Positions 62,662 through 64,000 of a stretch of 64,000 bases of DNA are shown here, piece after piece (positions within the stretch are counted from its first letter, which is position 1; each line of letters begins with the position of its first letter). Made by a program: the position numbers and the translations under genes. Origin of the DNA: Streptomyces caatingaensis (GTDB lineage: Bacteria; Actinomycetota; Actinomycetes; Streptomycetales; Streptomycetaceae); NCBI RefSeq assembly GCF_001187435.1, contig NZ_LFXA01000012.1, forward strand, positions 1 to 64,000. Reading direction: 5' to 3'. The notes below the pieces were generated by a model that saw nothing but the letters and a program-made list of their open reading frames with translations, ran no database searches and was not told the DNA's origin.

Positions 62662-64000
62662 CTATTCGGAGGCCGGGGATTCCCCGTCCGCCCCTCGGGG
62701 GGCCAGGTCCCGCAGCCGGCGGGCGAACGCCGCGGGCCGCGGGTTGTCGAACAGGTCGGTGAGCTTCAGCTTGACGCCGAAGGCGCCCTCCAGCTTCATC
62801 ACCAGGGTGGCGCCGAGCAGCGAATGCCCGCCCGCGGCGAAGAAGTTGGTGTCCTCGGTCACGTCCTCGCGGCCCAGCGCCTCGCGCCACAGGCCGGTCA
62901 GCCGGGCGACGACCGGGTCGCCGGAGACGTCGGCCCCGGCGGTGTCCGCGGCGGCCGCGGAGCGGCGCCGCGCCACCTCGCGGGTCAGCGCCGGGTAGTC
63001 CACCTTGTCGTTGCCGGTCGTCGGGAAGGCGTCCACGACGGCGTACTCCTGCGGCACGGCGGACGGCGGCAGGGCGCCGCGGGCGTGCGCCCACAGCTCG
63101 TCCACCGCCTCCGGCCGCTCCGAGGCCACCACGAAGGCGGCGAGCAGCGGCTCCCCCGCCGGGTCCTCGGCGACGACGACGGCCGCGGCGCGGACGTCCG
63201 GGTGCTCCAGCAGGACGGCCTCCACCTCGCCGAGTTCGATGCGGTTGCCGCGCAGCTTGATCTGCCGGTCGAGGCGGCCCAGGATCTCCAGCGTCCCCTC
63301 CGGGAGCCAGCGGGCCAGGTCGCCCGTGCGGTAGTGGCGCCCGTGCACTGGGTGGGTGCCGAAGCGCTCGGCGGTCAGTTCGGGCCGGCCGTGGTAGCCG
63401 GCCGCCACGCCGGCGCCGGCGATGCACAGCTCGCCGCGCACGCCGGGCGGCAGGTCGCGCCCGTCGGGGCCGGCCACGAAGACGCGGGTGTTGGCGATCG
63501 GGGTGCCGACCCCGGCCCGCCCGCCGTCGCCCGGGCCGACCCGCCCGGCGGTGGACCAGACCGTCGTCTCGGTCGGCCCGTACACGTTGCGCAACTCACA
63601 GCCGGTCGCGGCCAGTTGGGCGGCGAGGGCGCCGGGCAGGGGTTCCCCACCGCTGAGCACCCGCAGCCCGGCCAGCCGGCCGGCGACCTCGGGCAGGACG
63701 AGCCGCCAGGTGGTGGGCGTGGCCTGGACGACGGTGACGCGGTGCCGCTCCAGCAGGTCCCGCAGCACCGCCCCGCCGGTGCGCGCCTCGTCCGGGGCGA
63801 CGGCCAGCCGGCCGCCGGTGACCAGCGGCAGCCAGAGTTCCAGGGCGGAGATGTCGAAGCTGAACGTCGTCAGCCACAGGGTGGTGTCGTCCGGGCCCGC
63901 CGCCAGCTCGTCCGCGAAGTGCGCCACGAGGTTGGCGAGCGCCCCGTGGCCGACGAGGGTGCCCTTGGGGCGCCCGGTGGAGCCCGAGGTGTAGATCAGG
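62662..64000 (-). CDS. NRPS adenylation-PCP protein, cut by the window end
   Basis: The frame is open to position 64000, so the N-terminus is outside. Readable motifs: LIYTSGSTGRPKGTLV at the very edge, TFSFDISALELWLPLVTGG, VLSGGEPLPGALA, RNVYGPTETTVWST, HYRTGDLARWLPEGTLEILG, RLDRQIKLRGNRIELGEVEA, Lys in PTTGNDKVDYPAL. A PCP follows with the phosphopantetheine serine in NFFAAGGHSLLGATLVMKLE. The A4 motif FSFDISALELW is that of amino-acid-activating domains. It ends at 62662, 165 bases before the FG-GAP gene. It adds another amino-acid activation step to the cluster, either a special building block (held on the PCP for tailoring) or part of a peptide extension. Confidence 0.88.
   Translation of the reverse strand, partial: LIYTSGSTGRPKGTLVGHGALANLVAHFADELAAGPDDTTLWLTTFSFDISALELWLPLVTGGRLAVAPDEARTGGAVLRDLLERHRVTVVQATPTTWRLVLPEVAGRLAGLRVLSGGEPLPGALAAQLAATGCELRNVYGPTETTVWSTAGRVGPGDGGRAGVGTPIANTRVFVAGPDGRDLPPGVRGELCIAGAGVAAGYHGRPELTAERFGTHPVHGRHYRTGDLARWLPEGTLEILGRLDRQIKLRGNRIELGEVEAVLLEHPDVRAAAVVVAEDPAGEPLLAAFVVASERPEAVDELWAHARGALPPSAVPQEYAVVDAFPTTGNDKVDYPALTREVARRRSAAAADTAGADVSGDPVVARLTGLWREALGREDVTEDTNFFAAGGHSLLGATLVMKLEGAFGVKLKLTDLFDNPRPAAFARRLRDLAPRGADGESPASE

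Overview
The window is about 70% GC or higher over most of its length. It carries large type I polyketide synthases, an AveC-family protein, an F420-type oxidoreductase, GTG starts and strong Shine-Dalgarno sites. All of this points to a Streptomyces (or close actinomycete) chromosome, probably an arm, because the first 21 kb is full of broken and mobile genes.

Bases 1-21,000 are plastic accessory DNA. They hold a small membrane protein, a multiply frameshifted gene (857-1468), an XRE-type regulator, a frameshifted recombinase-like gene coupled to a DDE transposase-like gene (1445-4814), and a compact operon on the minus strand: DUF5988-like protein, single-module KS-AT-DH-KR-ACP polyketide synthase, AveC-like membrane protein (11751 down to 5161). 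Upstream of that operon lie a decayed AT region of a second polyketide synthase, a 5'-truncated dihydrofolate-reductase-like gene and further remnants. A 944-residue unknown protein with a glycine-zipper hydrophobic segment and LVIVD-like repeats follows (14476-17310). Next come an LLM oxidoreductase, a perfect 44-bp palindrome, an NmrA-type oxidoreductase, and a 421-bp internally deleted IS5-type element with both ends intact.

Bases 21,270-31,897 hold an Hsp20 gene and then the most interesting system of the window. On the minus strand are a 2,4-diaminobutyrate-type aminotransferase, a PLP decarboxylase and an FMN-binding protein. Divergent from them on the plus strand are an N-hydroxylase, a small cupin, a stand-alone methionyl-tRNA-synthetase-like ligase, a glycine-oxidase-like flavoenzyme and an MFS exporter. 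N-hydroxylase plus cupin/MetRS plus FAD oxidase is the known recipe for making hydrazines (Spb38/39/40-type chemistry). Here the synthetase is split into two genes and sits beside genes that would make 1,3-diaminopropane, so a variant hydrazine pathway is likely.

Bases 31,900-44,552 are mostly ordinary chromosome: a binding-protein/ATPase pair, ChaB/Rho-N protein, pyruvyl-transferase-like protein, three small hydrophilic proteins, universal stress protein, UDP-glucose dehydrogenase, HtpG, a VC0807-like membrane protein and a DesK-type histidine kinase without a visible partner.

Bases 44,718-64,000 are the left end of a large polyketide cluster, all on the minus strand. It holds a bimodular PKS with an N-terminal loading ACP, and above it a PLP decarboxylase, two adenylating enzymes, a free ACP, a stand-alone acyltransferase, an FG-GAP repeat protein and an NRPS A-PCP protein cut by the window end. 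The set matches the VinO/N/M/L/K-type machinery that makes and loads beta-amino-acid starter units for macrolactam polyketides. Both modules carry malonyl-type AT plus KR and DH, so this protein would build a conjugated diene next to the starter; the remaining modules must lie beyond position 64,000.
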